Of a stretch of 37,440 nucleotides of DNA, positions 1 to 7,927 are shown one piece after another. A model generated the notes under the pieces. It had not been told where the DNA came from. It made no database searches and was given only the letters and a program-made list of their open reading frames with translations. The first letter of the stretch is position 1, and every line of letters starts with the position of its first letter. Both the position numbers and the translations under genes were made by a program. Origin of the DNA: Paenibacillaceae bacterium (GTDB lineage Bacteria > Bacillota > Clostridia > Lachnospirales > Lachnospiraceae); contig SVDS01000037.1 of NCBI GenBank assembly GCA_015057715.1, positions 1 through 37,440 of the forward strand, read 5' to 3'.

Positions 1-791
1 CTTAACTTCTGGGAATCTACATTGGACTCCATGGCCAGCATACGGTTTACTAACTGCTCCTTTGACATCTCCAGACTGAATACCATGGCTGGAAGTCCCT
101 TCTTCACGGCGATATGGTCTACCAGATTCAATACGAATGCAGTCTTACCCATAGAAGGACGGGCCGCAATCAGAACGAAATCAGACGGCTGAAGCCCGGA
201 AGTCTTATAATCCAGATCAATAAAACCGGTTGGAACTCCCGTTACAGTTCCCTGATTCTTGGAGGCTTCCTCGATTTTCTCCAGTACATTCATGGCTACC
301 TGGCGAATGGGTACGAAATCTCCGGAATTACGGTTCTGAAGTAAGTTAAATATGGTCTTCTCTGTAGACGCCAGAATATCCTCCAGAGGTTCCTTTCCCG
401 CATAACAGGTATTGGCTATATCCTCGTTTATCTTAATCAGACGCCTTAATACAGCCTTGTCCCGCACTATTTTAGCATAGGACCTTACATTCGCGGAGGT
501 TGGAACCGTTGTAATGATGTCTCTTACAAATTCCAGGCTGGATACCTCAGGGGGAACATCTTTTTCTTTTAAACGGTTCTGCAAAGTGATTAAGTCCACC
601 GGCAGATTCTCATTAAAAAGCTCCAGCATGGCCTCAAACATGACGCCATACTGGTGCTGATAAAAATCTCCTGCTGTAACGATCTCGGAAGCAGCAATGA
701 TCGCATCCCGATCCATCAGCATGGATCCGATGACGGACTGCTCAGCCTCAATGCTGTGAGGGAGTATCCGTTTGATCAGGGCCTCATCCAT
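1..791 (-). CDS. dnaB: Replicative DNA helicase DnaB (C-terminal part beyond the window)
   Basis: Reading the minus strand from the ATG at 791 gives 263 in-frame codons that run off the left edge, so the gene is partial here. DnaB is the hexameric 5'-3' helicase that unwinds DNA at the replication fork. The N-terminal part (about residues 1-170) has the helical DnaB N-domain pattern, beginning MDEALIKRILPHSIEAEQSV. The RecA-like motor follows with a Walker A loop ARPSMGKT near residues 208-216 and then FSLEMSKEQL. An AGGAGG ribosome binding site overlaps the rplI stop codon 11 bases upstream, so translation is probably coupled to rplI. Gene order gdpP-rplI-dnaB is common in Firmicutes. Identity is secure. 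The Walker B and C-terminal motifs cannot be checked. Confidence 0.96.
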   Translation of the reverse strand, partial: MDEALIKRILPHSIEAEQSVIGSMLMDRDAIIAASEIVTAGDFYQHQYGVMFEAMLELFNENLPVDLITLQNRLKEKDVPPEVSSLEFVRDIITTVPTSANVRSYAKIVRDKAVLRRLIKINEDIANTCYAGKEPLEDILASTEKTIFNLLQNRNSGDFVPIRQVAMNVLEKIEEASKNQGTVTGVPTGFIDLDYKTSGLQPSDFVLIAARPSMGKTAFVLNLVDHIAVKKGLPAMVFSLEMSKEQLVNRMLAMESNVDSQKL

Positions 792-802
792 ATCTGTGCC
801 TC

Positions 803-1249
803 CTAGCTCTCTATTACCTTAACATTCAGTTTCGCAGTTACATCCTTATGAAGCTTAACAGGAACCTCATGGGTACCAAATGTCTTTAACGGTTCAGGAA
901 GAACCAGTTTCTTCTTATCAATGTCAAGTCCAAGCTGGTTTGTGATCGCCTGGGCAATCTCCTTACCGGATACGGAACCAAATGCTCTTCCGCCTTCCCC
1001 TGCACGGATTGTCAGGGTAATGGAAGATTCTTCAATCTTCTTACCCAGCTCTCTTGCTGCTTCCAGCTGGTCTGCTGCGATCTTCGCTTCATTGGCTTTC
1101 TGAAGCTTTAAATCATTTAAGTTTTTTGTATTTGCTTCCATTCCCAGTTTTTTCGGGAGAATGAAATTTCTTGCATATCCGTCATTGACCTTAACGATCT
1201 GTCCCTTTTTTCCCAGTGCTTTTACATCTTCTAATAATACAATATCCAT
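803..1249 (-). CDS. rplI: 50S ribosomal protein L9
   Basis: A 148-residue protein with the L9 N-terminal rRNA-binding signature ([20 protein letters not shown], then NDGYARNF), a charged connecting helix around residues 40-75, and a C-terminal domain beginning near TIRAGEGG. L9 binds 23S rRNA near the L1 stalk base and helps hold the reading frame. Length matches the family norm of about 148-150. Its ATG shares one base with the gdpP stop codon (TAATG), and dnaB begins 11 bases after its stop, so the three genes look like one translationally coupled operon. Confidence 0.98.
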   Translation of the reverse strand: MDIVLLEDVKALGKKGQIVKVNDGYARNFILPKKLGMEANTKNLNDLKLQKANEAKIAADQLEAARELGKKIEESSITLTIRAGEGGRAFGSVSGKEIAQAITNQLGLDIDKKKLVLPEPLKTFGTHEVPVKLHKDVTAKLNVKVIES

Positions 1250-3309
1250 TATGATATGTCTCCCTTCTCTATCATCTCTTTAATAACCGCTTTTACCTGG
1301 TTTCTTGCTTCTTCTATGCTTACACCGGCAAGCTGGGCACCTGCAATGGTTCTGTGTCCGCCGCCGCCAAGCTTCTCCATCATCACCTGAACATTGACTT
1401 CGTCAATGGAACGGGCGCTTAAATATACCGTATTGTTATACTCTGTCATAACCACAGAGGCCTTAATTCCCGATATATCTAACAGTTCATTGGCTGCCTG
1501 TGCGCCTACTACGGTTGGGCTGTCAATTCCCTCAGAGGGGCATGTGCTGATAGCAAAGTTTCCTTCAAAGATCTCAGCCTCTCTGACTGCTTCCGCTTTT
1601 GCCTTATAATCATCAAGATCATCCCGAAACAGCTTCCTGACACGGACAACATCTGCACCGTTCCTTCTTAAAAAGGCTGCCGCTTCAAAGGTTCTTACAC
1701 CTGTCTGATTGGTGAAATTGTGGGTATCAATAACAATTCCTGCATATAGAGCATCTGCTTCCGCAGATTTGATCTTAATTCCATCGGCAATATACTGAAG
1801 CACCTCAGCTACCATCTCACAGGCGGAGGAGGCATACGGCTCTACATAGGATAAAACCGCATTATCAATGATCTCACTGCTCTGTCTGTGATGATCCAGA
1901 ACCACGATGGTTTTCACCATACGAAGGAGCTGGGGTTCATCGGTAATGCTTGGCCGGTTCACATCTACTACAACAAGCAGGGTATTGGCATCAACCAGAC
2001 TGGCTGCTGCATCACCTTTTAAAAATAAATCCTCCGGATAATCCGGATTTCCTACAAACCGGTCCTTCATGGGACGGACGGAAGTGGTGACTTCATTAAT
2101 AACAATATTGGCCTTTTTGTCCATGGCAGTAGCAATCCGGTAGATTCCAACGGCAGCGCCAAAGGAATCGATATCGGTCAGGCGGTGTCCCATAATTAAG
2201 ATCCTGTCCTTCGTTTCCATCAGTTCCCGCAGTGCATGTGCCTTTACACGGGCTTTTACACGGGTTGTCTTCTCTACCTGGGGAGCTTTTCCTCCAAAGT
2301 ACTGGATTCGTTCTCCATCCTTGATCACTGCCTGGTCGCCGCCGCGTCCAAGTGCCATATCAATGGCAATTCTTGCAAAATCCAAGTTCTTATAGTAACT
2401 GTCACCATTCATTCCAAGACCAATACTTAATGTGACCGACATTTCATTGCCGATATTGACGGTCTTAACTTCTTCCAGAATGGAGAAACGGTTTTCTTTC
2501 AGTTCTGCAATGTAACACTGCTTGATGGCAATAAAGTACTTATCTTTCTCCAGCTTTTTTACAATTCCATTCATAGTGGTGATGTACTTTGTGATCTTCC
2601 GGTCAATGAGTGCAGTTAATAGAGAGCGGCGTACTTCTTCTACGCTTTCCAATGCCTCATCGTAGTTGTCCAGATAAATAAGACCTGCAACCATCTTCTG
2701 GTCATCTACCATCTGTTTATATGTGAGAATCTCTGTTTCATCAAATAAATAAACTGCCAGCAGCGTCTGTTCTGCATCATTCATTCCTTCAGTTTCGCTC
2801 ATCAGTTCCGATGCATCGTTCATATGCACTGCTTTGAGCTGAATCTGATACTTCCTGTCATTGCATACTCCATGAAGTGTTGCAGCTCCATCTGCCAGCT
2901 TTAGCACATCTTTTGTAATCTCAGGAAATATACCGGTTAAATTCTTTCTCGATGCCCTGATGTGCTTCTCTTCTCCCAGAACCACGGAAAATTCGTCATT
3001 CCCCCATAGAATTCTCCCGCTTTCATCTGCAATTGCGTAAGGAATCTCAAGATCATTGAGGAGCTTCTTCTGCATCCAGGAGTACTCTGCAGAGAATTCC
3101 ACAAGACCGCTTAGCAGACGTCTCTTTCTATAAAAAGAAAGCCAGAAGGCAATACCTGCATACATCAGCGTAAACAGAGCCATAATGATCCCTGCTTTTG
3201 CACTCACTGCACCGATCACTGCATTGGCAACAATTAACAGCCCGGTTAAGTAAAGAGGCCATTGCAAGTAGATCCCCAGCTGTCCCTTTATTTTAAACTT
3301 CTCTTTCAT
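1249..3309 (-). CDS. gdpP: Cyclic-di-AMP phosphodiesterase GdpP (YybT family)
   Basis: A 686-residue membrane protein that in this family hydrolyses c-di-AMP to pApA, tuning potassium and osmotic homeostasis, cell-wall stress and beta-lactam tolerance. It has two N-terminal transmembrane helices (about residues 13-60), a PAS-like domain (about 75-190), a degenerate GGDEF domain (about 205-340, no intact GGDEF) and a DHH/DHHA1 phosphoesterase. Likely metal ligands are H375, D379 and D381 (MGHRLTDID), D449, and the DHH triad at 472-474. A GGGGH motif lies near the C-terminus. The start is set at 3309 because AAGGAG lies 6 bases upstream; an in-frame extension to 3384 would run through the promoter. 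The stop overlaps the rplI start. Confidence 0.95.
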   Translation of the reverse strand: MKEKFKIKGQLGIYLQWPLYLTGLLIVANAVIGAVSAKAGIIMALFTLMYAGIAFWLSFYRKRRLLSGLVEFSAEYSWMQKKLLNDLEIPYAIADESGRILWGNDEFSVVLGEEKHIRASRKNLTGIFPEITKDVLKLADGAATLHGVCNDRKYQIQLKAVHMNDASELMSETEGMNDAEQTLLAVYLFDETEILTYKQMVDDQKMVAGLIYLDNYDEALESVEEVRRSLLTALIDRKITKYITTMNGIVKKLEKDKYFIAIKQCYIAELKENRFSILEEVKTVNIGNEMSVTLSIGLGMNGDSYYKNLDFARIAIDMALGRGGDQAVIKDGERIQYFGGKAPQVEKTTRVKARVKAHALRELMETKDRILIMGHRLTDIDSFGAAVGIYRIATAMDKKANIVINEVTTSVRPMKDRFVGNPDYPEDLFLKGDAAASLVDANTLLVVVDVNRPSITDEPQLLRMVKTIVVLDHHRQSSEIIDNAVLSYVEPYASSACEMVAEVLQYIADGIKIKSAEADALYAGIVIDTHNFTNQTGVRTFEAAAFLRRNGADVVRVRKLFRDDLDDYKAKAEAVREAEIFEGNFAISTCPSEGIDSPTVVGAQAANELLDISGIKASVVMTEYNNTVYLSARSIDEVNVQVMMEKLGGGGHRTIAGAQLAGVSIEEARNQVKAVIKEMIEKGDIS

Positions 3310-3354
3310 ATTTAACTCCTTATGGAAAAAAGGTTCTTTTTTCACTATCTTCCT

Positions 3355-3383
3355 ATTATAACATAGGATATAGGGTTCGTCCA
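3355..3383 (-). promoter_or_regulatory. Sigma-A promoter of gdpP-rplI-dnaB
   Basis: On the minus strand TGGACG (3378-3383) and a perfect TATAAT (3355-3360) are separated by 17 bases. This lies 46 bases upstream of the gdpP ATG, so the operon can be transcribed independently of the upstream response regulator. Confidence 0.65.
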
Positions 3384-3421
3384 TTAAAAAGCAAAAACGG
3401 GGAAGACACGGACCCCTTGAT

Positions 3422-3826
3422 CTATCTTGCTATTTCAGCCGTACTGTCGGCCTCTGCCCCTGACCTTTTCTCTTTATATAAGCGTATTACCTTACTGATC
3501 TGCGCCCTTGTGTATGGCTTTACAATAAATGCAAATACACGAATTTTAAATGCTTCCAGTGAAAACCCCGGGATTCCGGACAGAAGCACAACTTCTGGCG
3601 GATCAGGAAGTTCGTAAAGCTTGGAGGCCAGTGTAATACCACTGATATCCGGCATGACAATATCCGAAAAAACAAGATCGACTGGATGTTCCTTAATATA
3701 CTGCATTGCTGTAATGGCTTCCGGAAAGCTTCCGCACAATTCAATTTCAATCATATTTTTTAAAATACCCGTTAGTTTCACCAATAGTTCCTCTGAATTA
3801 TCTACAACTACAACCCTGATGCTCAT
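3422..3826 (-). CDS. Receiver-only (CheY-like) response regulator
   Basis: A 134-residue protein made of one receiver domain with no output domain. The beta1 acidic site reads VVVVDNSEE: D9 is present, but the usual second acidic residue is N10. D55 (FSDIVMPD) is the expected phosphoacceptor, S83 the switch Ser/Thr, and K103 (VKPYT) the invariant lysine, so it should still be phosphorylatable, perhaps with altered Mg2+ binding. Only about 20 residues of poorly structured tail follow, too short for a DNA- or RNA-binding (ANTAR) domain. No histidine kinase is adjacent. A GGAGGAGTT ribosome binding site precedes the ATG. Its partner and output are unknown; sitting just upstream of gdpP may or may not be functional. 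Confidence 0.85.
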   Translation of the reverse strand: MSIRVVVVDNSEELLVKLTGILKNMIEIELCGSFPEAITAMQYIKEHPVDLVFSDIVMPDISGITLASKLYELPDPPEVVLLSGIPGFSLEAFKIRVFAFIVKPYTRAQISKVIRLYKEKRSGAEADSTAEIAR

Positions 3827-3859
3827 AACTCCTCCGCTGTTCCTTTTATATTTCTTTTA

Positions 3860-3892
3860 ATCGTTATGGAAATATGATAATTATAACGATTA
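3860..3892 (-). promoter_or_regulatory. Inverted repeat overlapping the response-regulator promoter (candidate operator)
   Basis: AATCGTTAT (3860-3868) and ATAACGATT (3884-3892) are perfect 9-base inverted arms with a 15-base centre. The right arm overlaps the -10 box and the left arm lies just past the expected start site, a classic repressor position. The same bases could instead fold in the 5' UTR. No regulator is assigned. Confidence 0.5.
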
Positions 3893-3909
3893 TCTGGTTT
3901 TAATTCAAT
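3881..3909 (-). promoter_or_regulatory. Sigma-A promoter of the receiver-only regulator
   Basis: Minus-strand TTGAAT (3904-3909) and TATAAT (3881-3886) with a 17-base spacer, about 55 bases upstream of the ATG at 3826. Confidence 0.7.
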
Positions 3910-3961
3910 GGGCATATACCCCGATCTATCATATTCATTCCCATAAAAAAATGTTTCTAAC

Positions 3962-4004
3962 AAAAAAAGGCAGTAAAACTGGAAAAATCCTGCTTTACTG
4001 CCTT
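3962..4004 (-). terminator. Intrinsic terminator of amt-glnK
   Basis: Just past the glnK stop, an 11-bp perfect stem (AAGGCAGTAAA pairing with TTTACTGCCTT at 3967-3977 / 3994-4004) is followed on the minus strand by seven T (3962-3968). Confidence 0.9.
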
Positions 4005-4014
4005 ATAAAATCAA

Positions 4015-4356
4015 CTATTTAATTGCGTCATCTCCACGCTCTCCAGTGCGGATTCTGATGGCATCCTGTATATCCGATATAAAAATTTTACCGTCACCAT
4101 ACTCTCCTGTATAAGCTCGTCTGATAATTGCGGATATTACAGCCTCTGACTGATCATCGGTTACAAATAATTCTATCTTTATTTTTGTAAGAAAATTATA
4201 ATCCACCTCTGCTCCACGGACAAACTCCGTCCAGCCCTTCTGGTTTCCGCAGCCCATCACCTGCATAATGCTGAGCCCGTTTAATTTCAGTTCGTCCATA
4301 ATTTCCTTTATATCTTCCAGTTTTTCCGGACGGATAAATGCTTCAATTTTCTTCAT
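4015..4356 (-). CDS. glnK: Nitrogen regulatory protein P-II (GlnK type)
   Basis: A 113-residue PII protein: small trimeric sensors of 2-oxoglutarate and ATP/ADP that gate ammonium transport and other nitrogen enzymes. It starts MKKIEAFIRPEKLEDIKE, has the T-loop stretch GWTEFVRGAEVDYNFLTK, and the C-terminal signature TGEYGDGKIFI. The T-loop residue aligned with the classical uridylylated Tyr51 is Val51, with a Tyr two residues later (Y53), so UMP modification of the enterobacterial kind is doubtful. It lies 17 bases downstream of amt, behind a GGGGG ribosome binding site. GlnK usually plugs the Amt pore when ammonium is plentiful, which the linkage supports. Called GlnK rather than GlnB because of this linkage. 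Confidence 0.93.
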   Translation of the reverse strand: MKKIEAFIRPEKLEDIKEIMDELKLNGLSIMQVMGCGNQKGWTEFVRGAEVDYNFLTKIKIELFVTDDQSEAVISAIIRRAYTGEYGDGKIFISDIQDAIRIRTGERGDDAIK

Positions 4357-4373
4357 GTTATAATCCCCCTTCC

Positions 4374-5609
4374 TTAATCCATACCATTAAATGCAGGATA
4401 AGCAGTCTCCCCATGCTCTGAGGTATCAAGTCCTGTCATTTCGGCTCTTCCTGAAACTTTCATTCCTTTGGTTATGGCTGATGCAATTCCTGCAGCAATC
4501 AGAGTACCTGCCACTGCAATCAGGATTGTAATTACAATTGCACCAATCTGGCGAAGGAATAACTGAATCTCACCATAAACCAGACCATTGTATGGCAACG
4601 CTGGATTTATGCCTTTATTTGCAAAAATGCCGGTAGCAATTCCTCCCCAGATCCCGCCGATTCCATGACAGCCAAATACATCAAGAGCGTCATCGTACTG
4701 AAATCTTGGCTTCACCCTGGTGATGAAGAAATAACAGATGGGGCTTACGAGTGCTCCGATTATGACTGAGGCCCAGATTGGAACGAATCCCGCTCCCGGT
4801 GTAATTGCCACAAGGCCAATTACTAACCCTGTTGACGTTCCCACCAGAGTAGGTTTGCCATTTTTTATTACCTCAATCAGTACCCATGAAAGCATGGCAG
4901 AGGCTGCCGCTGTATTTGTTGTCATAAAAGCATGAGCCGCCAGTTCATTGGCTCCCAGAGCGCTTCCTGCGTTGAAACCAAACCAGCCAAACCACAAAAG
5001 GGCGGCTCCCAGAAACACAAAGGGAACATTGTGGGGATGATAAGGTGCTTTTCCAAGATTTTTACGTTTTCCAAGTATTATAGACAGAACCAGTGCACTC
5101 ACACCGGAACTGATATGTACCACGTCGCCTCCTGCAAAGTCCACAGAGCCCATCTGGAAGAGCAGTCCGCCTCCCCACACCATATGTGCCAGTGGATAAT
5201 AAATGAGAAGAGACCAGAGCACCATAAAAATAACCAGAGAGGAAAACTTCATACGCTCCGCAACCGCACCTGTGATCAGTGCCGGTGCGATAACTGCAAA
5301 CATCATTTGAAAAATAGCAAATATAAGTGTATTGGGGTAAGGAAGAGTCACATCGGTTAAGGTATCGAAAGATAGTCCGAACCAGTTAAGATTTCCAATG
5401 ACGCCTCCAATATCTCCGCTAAAGGACAGGGAAAAGCCAACCAGAACCCACATAATGGATCCGATTCCCATCATAATAGCAGAAGACATGATCATGTTTA
5501 CAACACTTTTCCGTTTTACCATACCCCCATAAAAAAATGCAAGTCCCGGGGTCATTAAAAGTACAAGAGCGGAGCTAATCAGCATCCAAGAAATATCTCC
5601 ATGATCCAT
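4374..5609 (-). CDS. amt: Ammonium transporter Amt
   Basis: A 411-residue polytopic membrane protein of the Amt/MEP/Rh family, which forms trimers conducting ammonium. Family landmarks include the N-terminal stretch TPGLAFFYGGMVKRKS, the first pore-histidine region DVVHISSGVSALV and the second, DVFGCHGIGGIWGG. The start at 5609 is chosen because GAGGTG lies 5 bases upstream; an in-frame extension to 5639 would enter the terminator part of the leader and has no ribosome binding site. It is followed by glnK in one operon. Expression is probably set by the hairpin leader at 5638-5696. Confidence 0.95.
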   Translation of the reverse strand: MDHGDISWMLISSALVLLMTPGLAFFYGGMVKRKSVVNMIMSSAIMMGIGSIMWVLVGFSLSFSGDIGGVIGNLNWFGLSFDTLTDVTLPYPNTLIFAIFQMMFAVIAPALITGAVAERMKFSSLVIFMVLWSLLIYYPLAHMVWGGGLLFQMGSVDFAGGDVVHISSGVSALVLSIILGKRKNLGKAPYHPHNVPFVFLGAALLWFGWFGFNAGSALGANELAAHAFMTTNTAAASAMLSWVLIEVIKNGKPTLVGTSTGLVIGLVAITPGAGFVPIWASVIIGALVSPICYFFITRVKPRFQYDDALDVFGCHGIGGIWGGIATGIFANKGINPALPYNGLVYGEIQLFLRQIGAIVITILIAVAGTLIAAGIASAITKGMKVSGRAEMTGLDTSEHGETAYPAFNGMD

Positions 5610-5637
5610 AAAAACACCTCTTCCGTTAATTTTGAGC

Positions 5638-5696
5638 AAAAAAATTAAGCCATAATCGTGTGCGTCTCTGCACTGATTATGGCTTCTTTGCCTTAA
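5638..5696 (-). promoter_or_regulatory. ANTAR-like two-hairpin antiterminator leader of amt-glnK
   Basis: In RNA order on the minus strand, hairpin P1 (5677-5696) pairs TTA.GGC with GCC.TAA around hexaloop AAAGAA (5684-5689). After 3 bases, hairpin P2 (5660-5673) pairs GTGC with GCAC around hexaloop AGAGAC (5664-5669). Both loops carry A at position 1 and G at position 4, the described ANTAR recognition pattern. A competing terminator pairs AAGCCATAATC (5675-5685) with GATTATGGCTT (5647-5657), 11 bp, then AA and seven T (5638-5644). The 3' arm of P1 is the 5' arm of the terminator, so stabilising P1 would block termination. The architecture is seen directly; the protein partner is inferred and is not in this window. 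Confidence 0.7.
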
Positions 5697-5721
5697 AGTT
5701 AATTATATAAATTACACTGCT

Positions 5722-5750
5722 AGACTAATACATGATTATAGTTTTGTCAA
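5722..5750 (-). promoter_or_regulatory. Probable amt promoter
   Basis: A perfect TTGACA (5745-5750) is followed after 17 bases by a weak -10, TAGTCT (5722-5727), on the minus strand. Transcription would start about 20 bases before P1. A TATAAT lies nearby (about 5736-5741) but has only a poor -35, so exact use is unsure. Confidence 0.45.
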
Positions 5751-5791
5751 GTAAATTATTAAAGTTGAATTGGTATTTTTATGAAGTAATT

Positions 5792-7498
5792 TTAAGCTAA
5801 TACATTTTCTCCAGTACTTGCTTCATTTTCGGTTTCTTTTCCCACTAATTTTTTCAAACCTTCTATGGCAACAACCACTCCCAATATTAGCAGCAGTACT
5901 GCGAAAACAAGCTGAAGTGCATTGCCAAATATAAATTTACCCGACAGAGACGAAACTAAATCCTTAATTTTTAATCCCAAAGCGGTAAAAGTAACTCCCA
6001 GCATAATGACCATTGGTCCCCACAGCATAAAGCCCTTCCGGCTGGTTTTCTTTAAGAATACTGCACATGCAATTAACGCCAATGCGGAAAGCAGCTGGTT
6101 TGCGGAACCAAATAACGGCCAGATACTGCTGTAACCAGCTCTTGATAATGCATAACATAAGATCAGGGTGATAATTGTTGCAAAGTACTTATTGGTCAGA
6201 AGCTTATTTAAGGAGCTTCTTTCCTCTTGCGGCGTATCATCGGCAAAAAATTCCTGAAAGGCAATCCGTCCAACTCTGGCCACAGAATCAAGACTTGTCA
6301 TGGCAAATGCAGAAATAGACAGAGTAATCAGTGTGTAACACAACGTTTCCGGAAGTCCGATTGTTGTTAAAAAAACAGCAATTGCCCTTGCGAAAAGCTG
6401 GGGCGGTGTTCCAGCAGGGAGTCCTTCCTTTGTGGCAACAAATCCCGCCGCGATCAGGGCTGCAATTGCAAGGAGACTCTCAAGCAGCATTGCGCCAAAG
6501 GAAACCGGAAGCATATTCTTTTCGTTCTTAATCTGTTTTGATGCTGTCCCGGAAGCCACCAGGGAATGAAAACCGGAAACTGCTCCGCAGGCAATGGTAA
6601 CAAAAAGAGTAGGAAACAGGTAGGAAATGCTTCCGCCTGCGCTTACCAGTTTAAATCCGGTAAAGGATGGAAGGTTCATGGTAGGATTATACACAATGAT
6701 TCCAATTACCGATCCCACAATCATGGCTATTAAAAGATAGCTGTTTAAATAATCCCGGGGCTGAAGCAGTGCCCATACGGGAGTTACGCAAGCAACTATT
6801 ACATAAATAAATACAAAAATAAGCCAGATATTCTGAGGGATGTAGATCGGAAAAAGCAGCCCCAGCCCGACAGATAATACAAGAAGCCCAATTGCTGTAA
6901 GCGTATTAACCATTTTGCCAAACTTGCTGTATTTTAGGAAAAACCCAAGAACCACTGCAAAGACAATAAACAGCATTGACGTGGTTGCCACTGCTCCATT
7001 GGCGGTTACCGGCGCCCCCTCAGCTGAAAAACCGTTAAATGTGCCCGCCACAATATCTGCAAACGCTGCCACTACCAGAATGGAAAACAGCCAGGTAAAT
7101 AAAAGAAACAGCCGCTTCCCCATTTTCCCTATGTAAAGCTCAATGATATATCCAATGGAACGTCCTTTGTTTTTTACAGAAGCATACATGGAGGAAAAAT
7201 CCTGTACAGCACCAAAAAATACTCCTCCAAGCAGGATCCACAGTAAAACCGGAAGCCAGCCAAACATAGCTGCCTGAATGGGGCCGTTAATAGGTCCGGC
7301 TCCGGCTATGGAAGCAAACTGATGACCGAATACAACATTGGTATCTGCAGGAACATAATCTACCCCATCCTCCAGTTCAAAAGCCGGAGTTTTTGCCTCC
7401 GGGTCAATTCCCCAGGTCTTAGCAAGATATCTTCCATAAATTAAATACGCTCCCCCAAGAAATACAATTGCAAGAACCATCATAGTTAAACCATTCAT
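5792..7498 (-). CDS. cstA: Carbon starvation protein CstA family transporter
   Basis: A 568-residue polytopic membrane protein of the CstA family (peptide / pyruvate carriers such as CstA and BtsT). Family features include an N-terminal TM helix, the segment FGHQFASIAGAGPINGP near residues 55-72, QDFSSMYASVKNKGRSIG, and many further TM helices with GFHSLVASGTASKQI near the middle. The start at 7498 follows AAAGGAGAG; an in-frame extension to 7609 lies inside the T-box leader and is not credible. The gene stands alone behind the T-box, so supply of one amino acid probably controls it, pointing to amino-acid or peptide uptake here rather than pyruvate. That substrate reading is inference. Confidence 0.92.
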   Translation of the reverse strand: MNGLTMMVLAIVFLGGAYLIYGRYLAKTWGIDPEAKTPAFELEDGVDYVPADTNVVFGHQFASIAGAGPINGPIQAAMFGWLPVLLWILLGGVFFGAVQDFSSMYASVKNKGRSIGYIIELYIGKMGKRLFLLFTWLFSILVVAAFADIVAGTFNGFSAEGAPVTANGAVATTSMLFIVFAVVLGFFLKYSKFGKMVNTLTAIGLLVLSVGLGLLFPIYIPQNIWLIFVFIYVIVACVTPVWALLQPRDYLNSYLLIAMIVGSVIGIIVYNPTMNLPSFTGFKLVSAGGSISYLFPTLFVTIACGAVSGFHSLVASGTASKQIKNEKNMLPVSFGAMLLESLLAIAALIAAGFVATKEGLPAGTPPQLFARAIAVFLTTIGLPETLCYTLITLSISAFAMTSLDSVARVGRIAFQEFFADDTPQEERSSLNKLLTNKYFATIITLILCYALSRAGYSSIWPLFGSANQLLSALALIACAVFLKKTSRKGFMLWGPMVIMLGVTFTALGLKIKDLVSSLSGKFIFGNALQLVFAVLLLILGVVVAIEGLKKLVGKETENEASTGENVLA

Positions 7499-7553
7499 AG
7501 AATCTCTCCTTTCATACTCAGACAAAAGCCACATACATTTGTCCCAGATAACG

Positions 7554-7870
7554 AAAAAAGTCCCTGCATCAAAAGATGCAGAGACGAATGAACCAATCCG
7601 CGTTACCACTCTGTTTGCTGCAAATTGCAGCCGCTTAAATCCGCCGCCTGTCGGGCAGCGGCTCTTTGCTAACGGAAAGACCCGTCCTTACTTAATCAAT
7701 CCTCCTGTCGGGAGGTCTTTCAGTTCGGAACTCCTGGGTGATGGCCTGTTCCTTCCTTTGCGCCCTTTCCATCTGACGAGCTGCTCTCTGTAAAGGAATG
7801 TGGGGAATCAGACTGTATCCCAGTCATTGCTTTTTCGATATCACATTTGCTGAAATGGAGTTTACCACTT
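7554..7870 (-). promoter_or_regulatory. T-box riboswitch leader of cstA
   Basis: The minus-strand leader holds the T-box core AGAGTGGTAACGCGG (within 7595-7612). It is followed by a terminator with 11 bp, GTCTCTGCATC against GATGCAGGGAC, and six T (7554-7585). Upstream are helices fitting a T-box: Stem I closed by AACTCC (7857-7862) with GGAGTT, a GA-rich ACAGAGAG bulge, a GAAAGACC/GGTCTTTC stem, and a GCTGC/GCAGC Stem III. Uncharged cognate tRNA would pair with the bulge and allow read-through into cstA. The specifier is not settled: ATC (Ile, 7740-7742) or GCC (Ala, 7743-7745) are the in-place candidates, each followed by A. Confidence 0.9.
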
Positions 7871-7927
7871 TACAGTGAGAAATTCAATACCTTTTCTCAA
7901 CAAAAACATACATAATATCTATACTAT

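Noticed and set aside
3394-3420. Possible terminator after the receiver-only regulator (GGGG...CCCCG then five T)
   Set aside because: The stem is only 4 bp with a mismatch next to it, too weak to annotate with confidence.
4932-5360. A 142-codon plus-strand ORF
   Set aside because: Antisense shadow of the amt gene; Cys/His-rich composition mirrors hydrophobic codons and there is no start signal.
7539-7793. An 84-codon plus-strand ORF in the cstA leader
   Set aside because: The region is explained by the T-box RNA on the minus strand. The ORF has no ribosome binding site.
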